Positions 28,485-40,440 are shown, counted from the stretch's first letter. The stretch is 64,000 nucleotides of DNA from Platanthera guangdongensis (GCA_039583875.1 CM077153.1:65108482-65172481); one strand, 5' to 3'. Made by a program: numbers and translations. Notes: generated by a model not told the origin, from the sequence alone.

Positions 28485-31322
28485 CTATTTTTGTTCTGGT
28501 TCCTTGATAACTATTCCTTTGCCAGCTTGGACTTTAGCTTGGACAGCAGCATCAGCAGTTTCAGCATCAGCAGGCTTCTTGCCTTTCAAATCTTTCTTTT
28601 TAAGCTCTTCAGCTTTGATCTTCTGCCTCTCAAAATAGTGGTATGGCTTAGGAAAGTACTTGCTAGGCTCCTGGGCTGTAGGAGGTAGCTTTCCCATCTT
28701 TGCCTTCCTTCTGTATTGAACAATGGCCTCTTGTCTAGATTCATGCTTTCTCCATTCAGCTTCAGAGAACCACTTGTTCCTGTCATGAGTGTTATCCTTG
28801 GCAGCTTTCCAGGCAGTTAATATTATGTTTCTAGAGGTAGGACTCCGCTGTTCAAAGTCTGGCCTTTGTTCTGCTTGTTCCCTAAACCTCTTCTTAGACA
28901 ACCTTGTCTCTTCCTCTTTCTGCAATGCCTCTTGCATGGCTTCTGATATAGGCTGAACAACCTTTTCAATATGGACATTGTCCTTGCCCCCAGATGGGCT
29001 GTACATGGTCTGTACCTCAGCATGAATCATCTCAAAATCTGGAGGTGGATAAATGACCTGAGCTACTTCTGGTTGCTCACCTCCAAGATATGCAGGTTGA
29101 ATGCCAGATTCAACAACATTGTCATCATCACAAAGTGGAGGATAGCCCAGTGTAGCTCTGATGGAATTAGATATCCATTTGGCATGATCAGAGCTAGCTT
29201 TGACTAAAACTCTCTCCCCCTTTATGACTTCTCTAGCCATATGATCTCTGACATCATCCTTTTGAAATCTGATTTGACTATCCAAGTATCTGATGCCATC
29301 TTTAAAGAATGGTTTGAGCTTTTGAAGTTGTTCAGATATGACTTTCTGGGAAGCTTGGATAGCAGTCTTTACAGCAGAGATTTCTTCTTGAAAGACTTTA
29401 TCAAATTCAACTTTAGCAGCAGTAGAAGTAGAAGGTTCAGCAGCCTTGTTCTTTAACTCAGTGACTATAGCATTATGAGAAGCAGTCAAGTTGTCATTCA
29501 TCCTTAGTTGATTTTCAAGAACATATCCTTGCTTCAATGCTATGTCATCCACCTGTGCCTTGATCTTTTCCTGGTGTGTTGCCAAGTACACCACTGCATT
29601 GCCACCCTTGTGGAAGCATTCTGTCATTTCTTTCTTGTTAAGGTTCCTTTCAAACCTTATAGATTTGATATCTTTGGCAAGATCAAACTGTAAAGATTTC
29701 TACCCTTCATCCACATAAGCCTCTATGGCTTTTCTATGTTCATCCAGTTTTATCTGCAGGGCAATCATTAAAGCACTATAATCAACAGTTGGAGTTTGCT
29801 GAACTATAGGATGTGGGGCAATAGATTGAAGGGCCTTCTTATAACTTTGACTTCTTCTTTTGAATACATAAAGTTTCTTTTTCTTTGCCCCAACAATCTC
29901 CTCATCCTAAGAGGCAGAAGTGCTGGCTATATCCACCCTCTCCTTAGGGCTTGAAGGCTTCTCAGTTTGCACAGCTGGAGCTTTCTCAGTTTCTTGCCTT
30001 ATAGGCTCTTCCAGAACTTGTACCTTCTCCCCCTCAACAGCAGCATTCTCTTCATCAGCAGTAGCCTTGTCCATGTCAAAGTCATGTTGATCTAGATTTA
30101 AAAATAAATCTTCCATAGTGTATTCTTGTGGTGATGGAGCAGGAGAAATTCTTGGTTCTTCAACTACTGAATCAGGAACCACTTGTAGAACAGCAGATGT
30201 GTCATCTCTAATAGCATCTGGAACTTGACTATCCAGCTGAGTTTGCTGATGAACATCAGACAAATCAACATCTTCTATAAGAAATTCTAAAGCATTTAGG
30301 TCAGTGAGTACCTCTAGTATGATGGTGGTGGCTTGTTCACTTTCTAGTGTAGAGGGTTCTTCTACAACTGGAGGCTCCCCCTGGCTTTGATCCTTGTGGA
30401 TTGGGCTTGCTTGAGGTAGCTCCCCCTGGATCTCAGCAACCTCTTGAGGAGCAGGAGTCTTTACTGCAGGCTCTTCCTCATGGTCATCAGGAGTGAATAC
30501 AACCTGTTCTTCACTGTCAGAACTACTGGTGGACTCTTGTGCCACTGGAGCAGTTTTTCTTTTCTTCTTAGGTGGAATTTCTTTCTCAGGAACTAGTTTC
30601 TCAGGGGTTGGCATTTCCTTTGACAACACCCTGTCCCATCTTGAAAACAACCTCATATCCATCTTTCTCATATGGTTTATCTTGCTTCCAGCAGCAGTAC
30701 TCATTACCTCTGGTATCACACCAGCTAGGTATAGACTAATGATTCTGCCCAGGTTGGGCTTCTTCAGACTTTCCTTGAGTTTCTCAAATACTATAACTAA
30801 CCAATCAGTCTTTAAAGTGAAGATAATACTGGTCATTATATTGAACATGGAGGCTGACACTCTGTCATGCCCTCCTGGCTTGCTTAAGATCACCTTGCCA
30901 ACTATCTCAGACATGAATTTGCCTTGGCTGTTCATGCCCTTTCTGTTGAAAACAGAACCTATCTTCATCTTAGAGTCTAGTCCACACCAGGTAAGAGCTT
31001 CCCTGGTCTTGGATGCAGTAACTTCATCTTCCTCTTGAGTTCTTGGCAATTGAAGCACCTTTCTCAAGCTCTTTGGCGATATCTTAACCTTAGTTCCATG
31101 AACTCTGGATTTGATTTTGTATCCAGATTCGTCTATCTTGGCTCCATTAAGGAATTCAAGAACCTCTTTCTTCCATATCTTTGTAGGTTCAGAAACTAAA
31201 TACTCTAACCCTGAATCTGCGACTAGGGTTACGACCGCCTGGATTTCTGCATCAGCATCATTGAAAGCGCCGCGCACCAGCTCATATCCTTCGTTGACGT
31301 TCTCTTCAATCTTAGGCGCCAT
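28485..31322 (-). pseudogene. C3 ORF3, about 945 codons with two in-frame stops
   Basis: ATG at 31322 (MAPKIEENVNEGYEL). One frame runs to 28485 with TAG at 29907-29909 and another TAG near 29700. N-terminal 230 residues: KVKISPKSLRKVLQL, GKFMSEIVGKVILSKPGGHDRVSASMF in pieces, LGRIISLYLAG, MRLFSRWDRVL. Then an acidic, Glu/Pro-rich linker of about 200 residues, a helical middle (NKKEMTECFHKGGNAV, QEKIKAQVDDIALKQGY) and the C-terminal WSPTSRNIILTAWKA-type segment (here QRSPTSRN) with KYFPKPYHYFERQKIKAEEL and a Lys-rich end. No signal peptide or membrane span is seen. Same family as the C1, C2, C4 and C5 ORF3s. Function unknown; particle-associated or nucleic-acid-binding are guesses. Confidence 0.8.
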
Positions 31323-31354
31323 TAGGGTTTGTAGAATTTGTCTTGAGAGAAGAG

Positions 31355-31835
31355 AGGTGTCGACACAAAAGTTTTAGTCTCGAAACTTTGAAAGCGTGTC
31401 GACAAACAAAGACAGAACCCTATTTATACCTTTCTGATTTTGAAGATGAACAGGCGGGACAGCTAACTTAAAATGTGTCGACACTGGCAAAAAGTGTTGA
31501 CACTGACTTATAATGTCTCGACACATATGTGTCGACACAAGTTTAGTCAACAGATTTTATGTGTCGACACTTGTTTATGTGTCGACACAACATAACTCGA
31601 CACATAGTCGAGACTTTACTTAGAAAATTCTGAGTAAAACTTAAGTGTCGACACCACATTGGATGTGTCGACACCTACTTGACATGTGTCGACACTAATA
31701 TTCTGAAGTGTCGACACCATCTTCCTAGATGTGTCGACACCTTTTTTTTGAAGTGTCGACACCATTATTCTGTGTCGACATAGACTTGTCTATGTGTCGA
31801 CACCTTTTTACTTAGGCATTTTCAATTCTGTAAAC
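31355..31835 (-). promoter_or_regulatory. Candidate internal promoter before C3 ORF3: GTGTCGACAC array plus TATA box
   Basis: Between the RNase H stop and the ORF3 ATG lies about 450 bp packed with GTGTCGACAC palindromes, the motif of this element's own LTR. TATAAATA (minus strand, 31428-31421, context GGTATAAATAGGG) is about 100 bp before the ATG at 31322. The layout repeats that of the LTR promoter. Inferred role: separate transcription of ORF3. Confidence 0.6.
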
Positions 31836-33180
31836 TTACTCTAAGTTTATCATCCCTAGTTCAATTTTGAATCTATTGAACTTAGCTTCTTCTAGTGGCA
31901 TAGTATACATATCAGCTACTTGATTATCAGTTTTAACATATTCTAATGAAATATCTTCTCTTTCTACATGCTCCCTAAGAAAATGATATTTAATTTCAAT
32001 ATGTTTTGTCCTACTATGAGATACAGAGTTATTAGCTATTGAAATAACACTAGTAGAATCACAGAAAAGTGGAGTTCTACTTACCTGAAATCCATAGTCC
32101 TCTAGCTGATGTTGTATCCACAGAAGTTGAGCACAACAACTTCCTGCAGCCACATACTCTGACTCTGCAGTGGAGATAGCCACACTGGTTTGCTTTTTGC
32201 TACTCCATGAAATTAGTCTCCCACCTAGGAATTGACAGGTTCCAGTGGTGCTTTTTCTATCTTCTTTGCATCCTGCAAAGTCTGCATCTGAATAACCTGT
32301 TAGATCAAAATCCCCATTCCTAGGGTACCAGAGGCCTAGATAGGGAGTGCCCTTTAGATATCTAAATATTCTTTTGACTGCTGTCAAATGAGACTCTTTA
32401 GGGCAGGCTTGATACCTTGCACAAACACATGTAGCATACATGATGTCAGGTCTACTAGTAGTCAAGTATAATAGGGAGCCAACTATCCCTCTATACAAGG
32501 TTTCATCTACAGGTTTCCCTGCATCAACCTTGCTAAGAGACATACTTGACCCCATAGGAGTCTTCATGGTACTGGATGAATCCATACCATACTTCCTTAT
32601 GAGTTCTAGGGTGAACTTGGACTGACATATGGATAAACCACTCTCAGTCTGTTTAACTTGGAGACCCAAGAAAAACTTCAGCTCTCACATACTACTCATC
32701 TCAAACTGACCTTCTATAAGTTTTGCAAACTTCTTGCAAAGGCTGCTTTCAGTAGACCCAAATATAATGTCATCTACATATATTTGGACTAGTATAACTT
32801 TGCCTCTAGATTCCCTAAGGAATAGAGTCTTATCTATTTTCCCCCTTGAGAACTTGTTCTCAATGAGGAAACTAGATAGGGTTTCATACCAAGCCCTAGG
32901 GGCTTGCTTTAACCCATATAAAGCTTTCCTAAGTCTATAGACATGATGAGGTAAAGTTGGATCAACAAAACCTGAGGGCTGTTCCACATAGACTTCTTCC
33001 TTAAGATTACCATTTAGGAATGCTGACTTGACATCCATTTGGTAAACCTTGAATCCTTGATAGGTTGCATAGGCCAAGAACATCCTTATGGCTTCCAGTC
33101 TGGCTACTGGAGCAAAGGTTTGATCAAAATCAATACCTTCTTCTTGCCTATATCCTTTAGCAACCAGTCTTGCTTTTCTT
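31836..33180 (-). pseudogene. C3 pol remnant: reverse transcriptase and RNase H
   Basis: Coding similarity starts abruptly at [14 protein letters not shown] (about 33180), then [23 protein letters not shown] and [13 protein letters not shown] with the catalytic YVDD-type box. TGA at 32685-32687 replaces Gly (SSMGEL). RNase H follows in the same frame to 31836: GYSDADFAGC, RKSTTGTCQFLGG, AISTAESEYVAAGSC, TKHIEIKYHFLRE. The RT N-terminus, integrase and protease are absent. Catalytic residues of RT and RNase H look intact apart from the one stop. Confidence 0.88.
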
Positions 33181-34627
33181 GTAAGCTTGTAACAGCTATA
33201 AGCTGATGAATATCATCCTCAGACTCAGATACATTCTCATCACTTGATGATGATGAATCTGATTCTGAACTGGAACAAGAAACTGAACTTAGAGTTGAAC
33301 TTTGTACCTTACTGGGTCCTGGCTGCTCCAGGATTTTGTCACTCTCAGTCAATGCCATCAGTCCTTGGCACTGATAGTCTTCTTGTTCATAAATAGACTC
33401 CATTATCTGCATGAATTCTTCTTCCTCTTCTTCAGCAAACAGCCCTATGTATGCCTCAGCATCAGACTCAGTTTCTGAAGAGGAGATATCTGATAGAGTC
33501 TTCTCTTTCTTGGCTACAAAAGACTTCTCTTTCTTACCTTTGAAATGAGTTTTCTTCTTGTCACTAGACTCTTTCCTCTTTTCAGGACAGTCTGCAATAA
33601 CATGGCCCTGTCTATTGCAGCAATAGCACACTATCTTAGAACCAGTTGCCTTGCTAGATTTTGTCCTCTTCCTGTCCTTCTTTGAAGCCTTTTTATCTTG
33701 ATAAAAATCTTCTTTTCCTTTTGAAGTAGAGGGCCTTGTCCTCCACTGTTTCTTCTTCAAGAATTTCTGAAAGTGTCTAGTGAAGGCAGCAAAGTCTTCA
33801 TCACTTTCACTGCTTTCAGATTTTGTGCTGACTGACTCATCTGACTCTGATTCAACTACCTTTGGAGGTGGAGTTGATGACTTATTCCTGCACTTTCTGG
33901 AGGCTTCTGTCTTGAAGGCTACTGTTCTTTCCTTGTGCTCAGTTCTTGTTGATTTCTCCTCCTCTTTTCTCACTGTCAACTGCATCTCATATGACAACAA
34001 TTTGCCAAACAGTGTAGGAGGAGGAATTTCTCCCAACTTAGCCATTTATCTTATGGCACAGATCTTGGTGTCCCAATCTTTGGTTAGGGACCTTAGAAAC
34101 TTGTCATTTAGTTCATAGTTACTGAACTCTCTTCCATAAGACATGAGTTCATTCACTATTCTGTAGAACTTCTTATAGCACTCAGTTATGCTATCACCTT
34201 TTCCTTGTCTAAAACTTTCATACTCCTGATTTAGCAAGGATTTTCTATCTTGTCTAACTTCTTCTGATCCTTCCATATACACAATAAGAGTGTCCCACAT
34301 CTCTTTGGCTGTCTTACAGTGTATAAGATTCTGAAATGTTTCATCATCTATGACACTCACTATAATGTTTTGTGCCCTTTTGTCCATGGTGGCTAGGACA
34401 ATCTCATCCTTAGTCATCTCAGAGAAATCCTTTGGGGTTCTCTGATTTGCATCTAGAACTGATATCTTCATGGGCACATATGGCCCCTCTTTTACTGTGA
34501 TGTAGATTCTAGGGTCTGAGGCCTCCATAAACAGCCTTACCCTTTCCTTCCAGATCCCAAATATCTCTTTCCTGCATATGGGCAATTTCATGGAACCCAA
34601 TTCCTTGTGATTTTCAGAAGAACCCAT
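33104..34627 (-). pseudogene. C3 Gag with CCHC knuckle, one stop, fused by deletion to RT
   Basis: Starts MGSSENHKELG at 34627. A complete UBN2/DUF4219-type gag domain (LPICRKEIFGIWKERV, EGPYVPMK, CKTAKEMWDTL, LLNQEYESFRQ, YKKFYRIVNEL, LTKDWDTKICAIR) runs to TAA at 34046-34048; the same frame continues at 34045. Then a Ser/Glu-rich part, a Lys-rich part, CYCCNRQGHVIADC (complete C-X2-C-X4-H-X4-C) and an acidic tail. Near 33180 the sequence passes from gag into RT, and the gag frame reads a short out-of-frame tail to 33104. It would package RNA if intact. Confidence 0.85.
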
Positions 34628-34710
34628 GTTTCTTGATTTTCTTGAATCTGTAATTTGCCTTAGACTGAATCTGCCAATCAGTATCTCCTCAGACTGTTAG
34701 TCCTTTTTGA

Positions 34711-34730
34711 GTAACCTCGCTTTGATACCA
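34711..34730 (-). other. C3 primer binding site
   Basis: TGGTATCAAAGCGAGGTTAC on the minus strand, two bases inside the 5' LTR. It matches initiator tRNA-Met with one difference (CAAAG for CAGAG). Confidence 0.85.
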
Positions 34731-34732
34731 CT

Positions 34733-36738
34733 TGAAAGATATGGTACCTAAACACCTAGAGGGGGGGGGGTGAATAGGTGACCTAATCCTTTTTAAACTT
34801 TAATGGCAACAAACAGTTAATATCACAGATTTCTAACTATGTTATCACAGTAAACAAACAGCATACATAGCAAATCACAACACAACACAGCAGACACAGT
34901 GATTTATAGTGGTTCCCCAAGCTTTGGGTACATCCACTTTCCCCCTTCGCCTATCTAGCAGTGTACTAGATTCGGCTAAACTTCTCCACTGTCTCAGAAC
35001 CCAAACTGGTTCCTACACCTCAGGCCCAAAGCCTTACAACTCAGCTTTTCAACAAAGCCTACACTCAGCCACAAAGGCCTACACTCAGCCAACAAGGCCT
35101 ACACTCAGCCAACAAGGCCTACACTCAGAGATTTCAATCTCCTACACTCAGGCTCTCAAGCCCTACCCTCAGCCTTTATAAATACAGGCTTACAATTCAC
35201 TCAGATCCAAAGGATCCTACAAGATAAAAATGATTATAGAAATAATAACTCAACAACTCAGAAACAAGAGAGGGGAGTTGAGAGTTTCTTGATGAGTTCT
35301 TGGAAGAACTCAGCTGGATTCAATCTGACTTAGCTTTCTTCAAAGCTTCTTGAAAGTAGAACTGAATAAGAATGAATCCTCCTGCAGTTGATCCTTGATC
35401 TCTGCTTCTTAAGATCCAGAATTAATCTGAATCCTTCTTCTCAGCCTAGTTCCAATGGCTGTTTTCTTGGATGGAGCCCTCTCTCTCCAACTTCTTAGAT
35501 CTTCACTTGGACAGCTAGATCTTCTTGTGTTGATACTCTGTGTACCACTTTAATAACTACTTGAACAATAATCTGATCAACAGTTTCTATAAACTGTCTA
35601 AGCCTATTTATAGGCCTTCTTCATGGTAACCGGCTGGTCCGGTTCATAACTGTCTTCTGACATCTCTGACAGGTGCTGTAGACCGGCTGAAACGACAGCT
35701 GTCAAGTCATCCAGTCAGTTCTTGAAAATCTCTAACTGTCTGATAGTGTCGAGACTTTCTGTCTATAAGTGTCGACACTTATAGACCAAGTGTCGACACA
35801 AGTCTACAAGGTGTCGACACAATTCTTTGTGTTGTAGATACTATGTCTCGACACAGATTATTCTTCAGGTGTCGACACTGAAATTGAGTGTCGACACAAG
35901 TACTTGATCTTCTATCTTTTGCTGAATTCTTCTAAGTGTCGACACACCTCCTTTGTGTCGACACATCTTCATGTGTTGAATCTGTTAAGTGTCGACACTA
36001 CTTCTTGGTGTCGACACATAGTCTTCTATGTTGATACTTGCTGAGTGTCGACACAGCTCCTTGTGTCGACACTTGATTCTTCTGTTTAGACTTCAGCTGA
36101 GTGTCGACACATTCCCTTAGTGTCGACACTTGTACTTAGAATAATTTGATGATCTTGCTGTTCTTTGCTAAGTGTCGACACAGCTCCATGTGTCGACACT
36201 TTCTTCAAGTGTTGAGTCTTCAGCTGAGTGTCGACACATTGTTCTGGGTGTCGACACTTACTTCAAGTGCTGACTCTTCTGCTAAGTGTCGACACATTGT
36301 GCTGGGTGTCGACACTTGTACTTGGTCTCTGCAGATTTTTGCTGAGTGTCGACACAGCTCCAAGTGTCGACACTTTCTGATGTAGACACAGCTTCACTGG
36401 GTGTCGACACTGCTGTTAAGTGTCGACACTGCTTTACTGTACTTTCTTCATTGAGTGTCGACACAGCTCCTTGTGTCTGGTGTCGACTCTGCATCCCAGG
36501 TGTCGACACAATGACTCCAAGTGTCGACACTGCTTGTCTGGGTGTCGACACAAGTCTTCTTAAGTGTCGACACTTTCCCTCTGGGTGTCGACACATGGAC
36601 TTAGACATTTTTTCTTCAGTCCTGCAAATACTTAACCTGCACAAGTAACTCAAAAACACATCAAATACATTTTGATGTATATCATTGAGTTGGGTGAGGC
36701 TTCTTCAAATCAGGTACATTTAACCAATGTACCCAACA
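34733..36738 (-). repeat. C3 5' LTR
   Basis: 2006 bp, same structure as 26141-28182. Array at about 35760-36600, TATA at 35612-35605. It lacks a short segment with two GTGTCGACAC units found in the other LTR, so array length has changed since insertion. Confidence 0.93.
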
Positions 36739-38160
36739 TATAAATAATGATTTAATTGATTTAATTGATTTTATTGATACTGATATGGACATTGATGAAA
36801 CTATTGGTGATTTTATCCTCAATCCCACAGTTAATTTACAAGAATTGCTGAAAACTTTTGATACTTCCTATATGCATCCTCCTCCAGCAACATTCACTAA
36901 GCCACATTTGGCTATTGTGCCTTATACTTCTCCTATCAGTCAAGCAGTTGCTAAGCAACTCTGTGACAGTTTTGCAATTCTAGTTTCTGCACCAATCTTG
37001 ACAGTCATTCCATCTCCTCTAGAAGCTATCTCAGCACCAATCTTTGTGATGGATGACTCCCCTATGCCAGATCTAGATGAGTTGATATTTGCTGACATTG
37101 AAGAAGAAAATAAGGTAGCAGCTGAAAGCTCTGTCACAATCACTTCTGATTTTTGTATAGTCTCTTCTTCAACCCCTGCTGAAACTCCAGCCTCTGAAAC
37201 CTCTGCTCCTGCTATAGAAAAGACTGCTACTTATGATAAAGCCTTGAAAGCATTGGATGCTCTATATGAAAACCCTCAGGGTTCTGCCAGTGATTCAGAT
37301 GATGATGATAAAGAAGATTCAGATGAAGACACTGCTATGAAGAAGAAGAAAATGTTGTCAAAGAAAAGGAAAGCCCCTCCTCCTCCTGCTACTAAGCCAA
37401 GCTCAAAGAATGACACCCCATTCTATATCCTTCAAAATATTACTCCTTATAAAGGAATGCCAACATGGATGTGGCTGTCTAAAAATCAGCAAAAGGAGAG
37501 GAAAAGAAGTAGGAAATATTCTCATCCACCAGTTCAGAGATATAGAAGAGATCCACCTCCTCCACCTCCTCCAGCAGCTGGTGCCATTGGATCTAGCTCT
37601 CAGAGATCTGACCCTATGCAAACTTATCAGAGACATCAAGGGATATCCTCTGGAAGTAGTCATCAAAGGCATCATTCTTCAGGAAATCAACAACAGCAAC
37701 ATCAACAACATCAACAACCTCAGCAGCAACAGCAAAGTATCCCTGCAGATCAGAAGGATAATAGTCCTGAAAGACCATATTCACCTCCTATTCCTTTTGA
37801 GGATCCTGAGACAACAAACACTGCTAGAATGGCTAGATTTCAGGAAATTGTTGGTCTATCCTTGATAAATAAAGCAAAAGCTGAAGGGAAAGATACATCA
37901 GGATATTCCACCATGTCCAAATAAAGGAAGGAAGAACTTAAAAGTATTGACAAAGCAAATAAACTGTTCAATGTTGATGACTACATGAAGCTACATCCTG
38001 AAGCAGTTGTCCCCAGAACTACATCCCTGAAGATTATTGGGGCAGCTGACATGACAATGACATAGGCACAGGCTTTGGATCCAAAGAGAGAATTTATATT
38101 TACCAAGCCAGGAGAAAAGCCTAAAGAGGACAAGACCATAGAGAAGAAGCAGAAGAAGTA
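36739..38160 (+). pseudogene. C1 ORF3, part 3 (acidic and C-terminal region)
   Basis: After TATAA the frame of part 2 continues as NNDLIDLIDFIDTDMDIDE and runs open to TAA 37922-37924, then beyond it with a further TAG near 38063, ending at TAA near 38160. Composition in order: Asp-rich start, Pro/Ala/Ser linker, acidic DSDDDDKEDSDED, basic KKKKMLSKKRK resembling a nuclear-localisation-type cluster, a PPPPPPP run, a Gln/His-rich tract (about 37685-37735) and a C-terminal basic stretch. No membrane segment. It belongs to one long ORF3 with 13157-13870 and 25363-26140. The C-terminal part is more diverged from the other families than the N-terminus. Confidence 0.72.
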
Positions 38161-38361
38161 ATCCTTACTTTGTTTTAATTTCTTTGCTCTTCTTTCTGCA
38201 TTTACTTTCAAACTATGCTAACTGTTTAAACAAAGCTTATGTACATATATATCTGCTGCATGTGTTAGTAGTTCTCTGCCACATATATCTTTTTCCTGCT
38301 TTGTTTATCTTTATGTTTATGTTTTGAGTCTATTAGTGACCTCACCCAAAAAGGGGGAGAT
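38161..38361 (+). other. C1 3' UTR and polypurine tract
   Basis: T-rich stretch, then AAAAAGGGGGAGAT at 38348-38361 directly before the 3' LTR. Confidence 0.88.
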
Positions 38362-38544
38362 TGTTGGATCCGTAGTTGATTTGGGCTAGGTTCACTAACT
38401 TATGATGTGACCCAACATGTATAGCCAGGGTCAAATTTGTGTCCTAGAGTCTACGCCAAGTCCTTAGAGTCAACATCAGATGAACCAGCTATCAACAAGA
38501 CCATCAGAGACTCAAGACTTAGAAGATTTCAAGACTAAGTAAAA

Positions 38545-39370
38545 TGAGTTCGACGTTCGTCGAACTCAGGTCGACGAAAGACGTTCTCAGCTCGACGAAC
38601 TTTGGATATTTCTCTAAGCTGAGCTCGACGATCTTCATTCTCTGGTCGATGAAAACTGGGATACTTCAACAAACTAAAGTCAGGGTAACTCCAGATTATT
38701 CTAAGTCCAACTTCAGACTTTGGTCGACGAACAAGATTCTGAGCTCGACAAACTTAGATCTCAAGTTCAAAACTTCTCAGGTCGACGAAGTCAACTTCTC
38801 AGGTCGACGAACTCAGTACTCTACTCGACGAATTCTGGAACCAGGAGATTTGTGTCGACACCAAGAATAATCTGTCGACACCAACTTGTGTCGACACCAA
38901 GAATAATCTGTCGACACCAACTTGTGTCAACACCAATAATAATCTGTCGACACCAACTTATGTCAACACCAAGAATAATCTGTCGACACCAACTTATGTC
39001 GACACCAGAATATTTGTGTAGACACCTAGACTAATCAGTCGACACCCATTTATGTCGACACCAGAAAACCTGTGTCGACACCAGAAGTTTTCATGTCGAC
39101 ACACAGAATATCAATCAACATAAAATATTTGACTAAGTCCAGAATTGTTGCTGAACTCCAGTCGACGAATGCAATTGTCAGCTCGACGAACTTCAGACAG
39201 AAAAGGCAAAGGTTCTGAAGCATGAAAGTTCTGCTATCAGTTCGACTAACTTGGAACTCAGCTCGACGAACAGAAGCCGTCTGGTCGATGAATTCAATAT
39301 CTCTGCTCGATGAATTAGTTATTCAGTTCGACGAATTCTGCCAAATGTTCGATGATTCCAGACTCAGCTA
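38545..39370. repeat. Chimeric palindrome array in C1 U3
   Basis: TTCGACGAA / GCTCGACGAAC words at 38545-38840 and 39160-39370 flank a block of GTGTCGACACC words (38850-39110) of the type found in C3 and C4. In that block the unit (ACACCAAGAATAATCTGTCG) is nearly tandem. Confidence 0.88.
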
Positions 39371-40033
39371 TTTCCGGCCTTCTATCCCCATTATAATGCA
39401 GAAATTCCTGAGTAATTAATGCTCAAACATTCTCTGAATGTATCCGTTAGAGGAAGCATTAATTACAGTCTTCTTCAGGAATATTACTTGCTGATTTTCC
39501 ACGGGATAGTTGGGGAAATACATTAATGCCGATTATTCTAAGGCCGTCAGCATTAATTGCAGAGGATTCAAATGTTTGAAAAGACATAGAAGAAAAGAAG
39601 ATCGACAATCAGAAGAAGCAAGCACAAGAAATCGATACTCAGTCTAACAGTCAGAAAAATAGACATACACAGACTGACTGCAAGATTTCATACATCAGTA
39701 GAAAAGCTTTACACAGAAATCATATTGAAGCTTACAGTGACAGGCAGTGATATTCATTCATTCAGAAGAAGAACAATCAAACTATATCAAGAGTCTTGTT
39801 CTTCAACATTCTCTCCAGGACTTCCAAGGACAATATATATCAAATCAGTCAAGAATATCCTACATCACTGCTGTCAAGAACTCTGATTGAAGACCTATCA
39901 CCCTACAGCAAAGCTTCCTGATCTTCCTGAATCATTCAATATCTCAGGGGGAGCTTTAGCTAAACATCAATCCACATAAGTCTTCTTTCTGACTGTCAAC
40001 AGAGAAGACAAAATCAACTCTCTCACCCCCTCC

Positions 40034-40041
40034 TATATAAA
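40034..40041 (+). promoter_or_regulatory. TATA box of C1 3' LTR
   Basis: TATATAAA in CTCCTATATAAAGGG, downstream of the palindrome array. Confidence 0.7.
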
Positions 40042-40440
40042 GGGTTGTCATCTCCCTTCAAAAGTGATTCCTGGTTGCAAGTCTCCTTACCAAAAGACTT
40101 GAGTTGGTTTTTGGGGACCTGATCAAAACCCATTAGTGTCAGGCACCTGATCAAAAACCTGAGTGGATTCCTACCAAGGGTTGTAGAAGAGTGGACTACC
40201 CAGATTTGGGGAACCACTATAAATTTCTTGTGTCGTCTGGTTGCTTATCTTTTTCTTTTGTTTCTTGCTGTGTGGCTGTGATTATGATTATTACTTTTTG
40301 GTTTTCAGTTTATTAATTACTGCACCTTTCAGTTTACAGCAAAAGCTGTAACAACACTTTTTGTTTTGGGACCTAACAAATTTTAAATATACTCTATTCA
40401 CCCCCCCTCTAGAGTATTGTAGATCTAACCCTCACTTTCA

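Larger units (their letters stand above)
26141..36738 (-). mobile_element. C3: Sirevirus-like copia element on the minus strand, protease and integrase deleted
   Basis: A 10.6-kb element read right to left: 5' LTR 36738-34733, primer site, gag 34627-33104, RT/RNase H about 33180-31836, palindrome and TATA region, ORF3 31322-28485, polypurine tract, 3' LTR 28182-26141. The LTRs (2006 and 2042 bp) are similar apart from one short indel and scattered changes. Gag runs directly into RT, so about 2 kb coding for protease, integrase and the RT start has been lost. Each gene has one or two stops. Confidence 0.92.
1..40440 (+). mobile_element. C1: Sirevirus-like Ty1/copia element, 5' end outside window, split by three insertions
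   Basis: This is the host element of the left part of the window. Its pieces are 1-4070 (end of gag and pol), 12762-13875, 25368-26140 and 36744-38160 (ORF3), and 38161-40440 (3' UTR and 3' LTR). The pieces rejoin in the correct reading order when C2, G1 and C3 are removed at their target-site duplications. The order gag, protease, integrase, reverse transcriptase, RNase H, ORF3, LTR is that of copia elements with an extra 3' ORF (SIRE/Maximus lineage). All reading frames carry stops or frameshifts, so it is dead. The 5' LTR lies left of base 1. C1 itself sits in ORF3 of C4, whose coding similarity resumes at 40441. Confidence 0.9.
38362..40440 (+). repeat. C1 3' LTR
   Basis: 2079 bp, from TGTTGGATCC to CTCACTTTCA. 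Mixed palindrome array 38545-39370; TATATAAA at 40034-40041; GGGGAACCACTATAAATT block at about 40210-40227; C-tract then CTCTAGAG near the end. Its 5' partner is left of the window, so age cannot be judged. Flanking bases AAATC (40441-40445) should recur before the 5' LTR. Confidence 0.9.
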
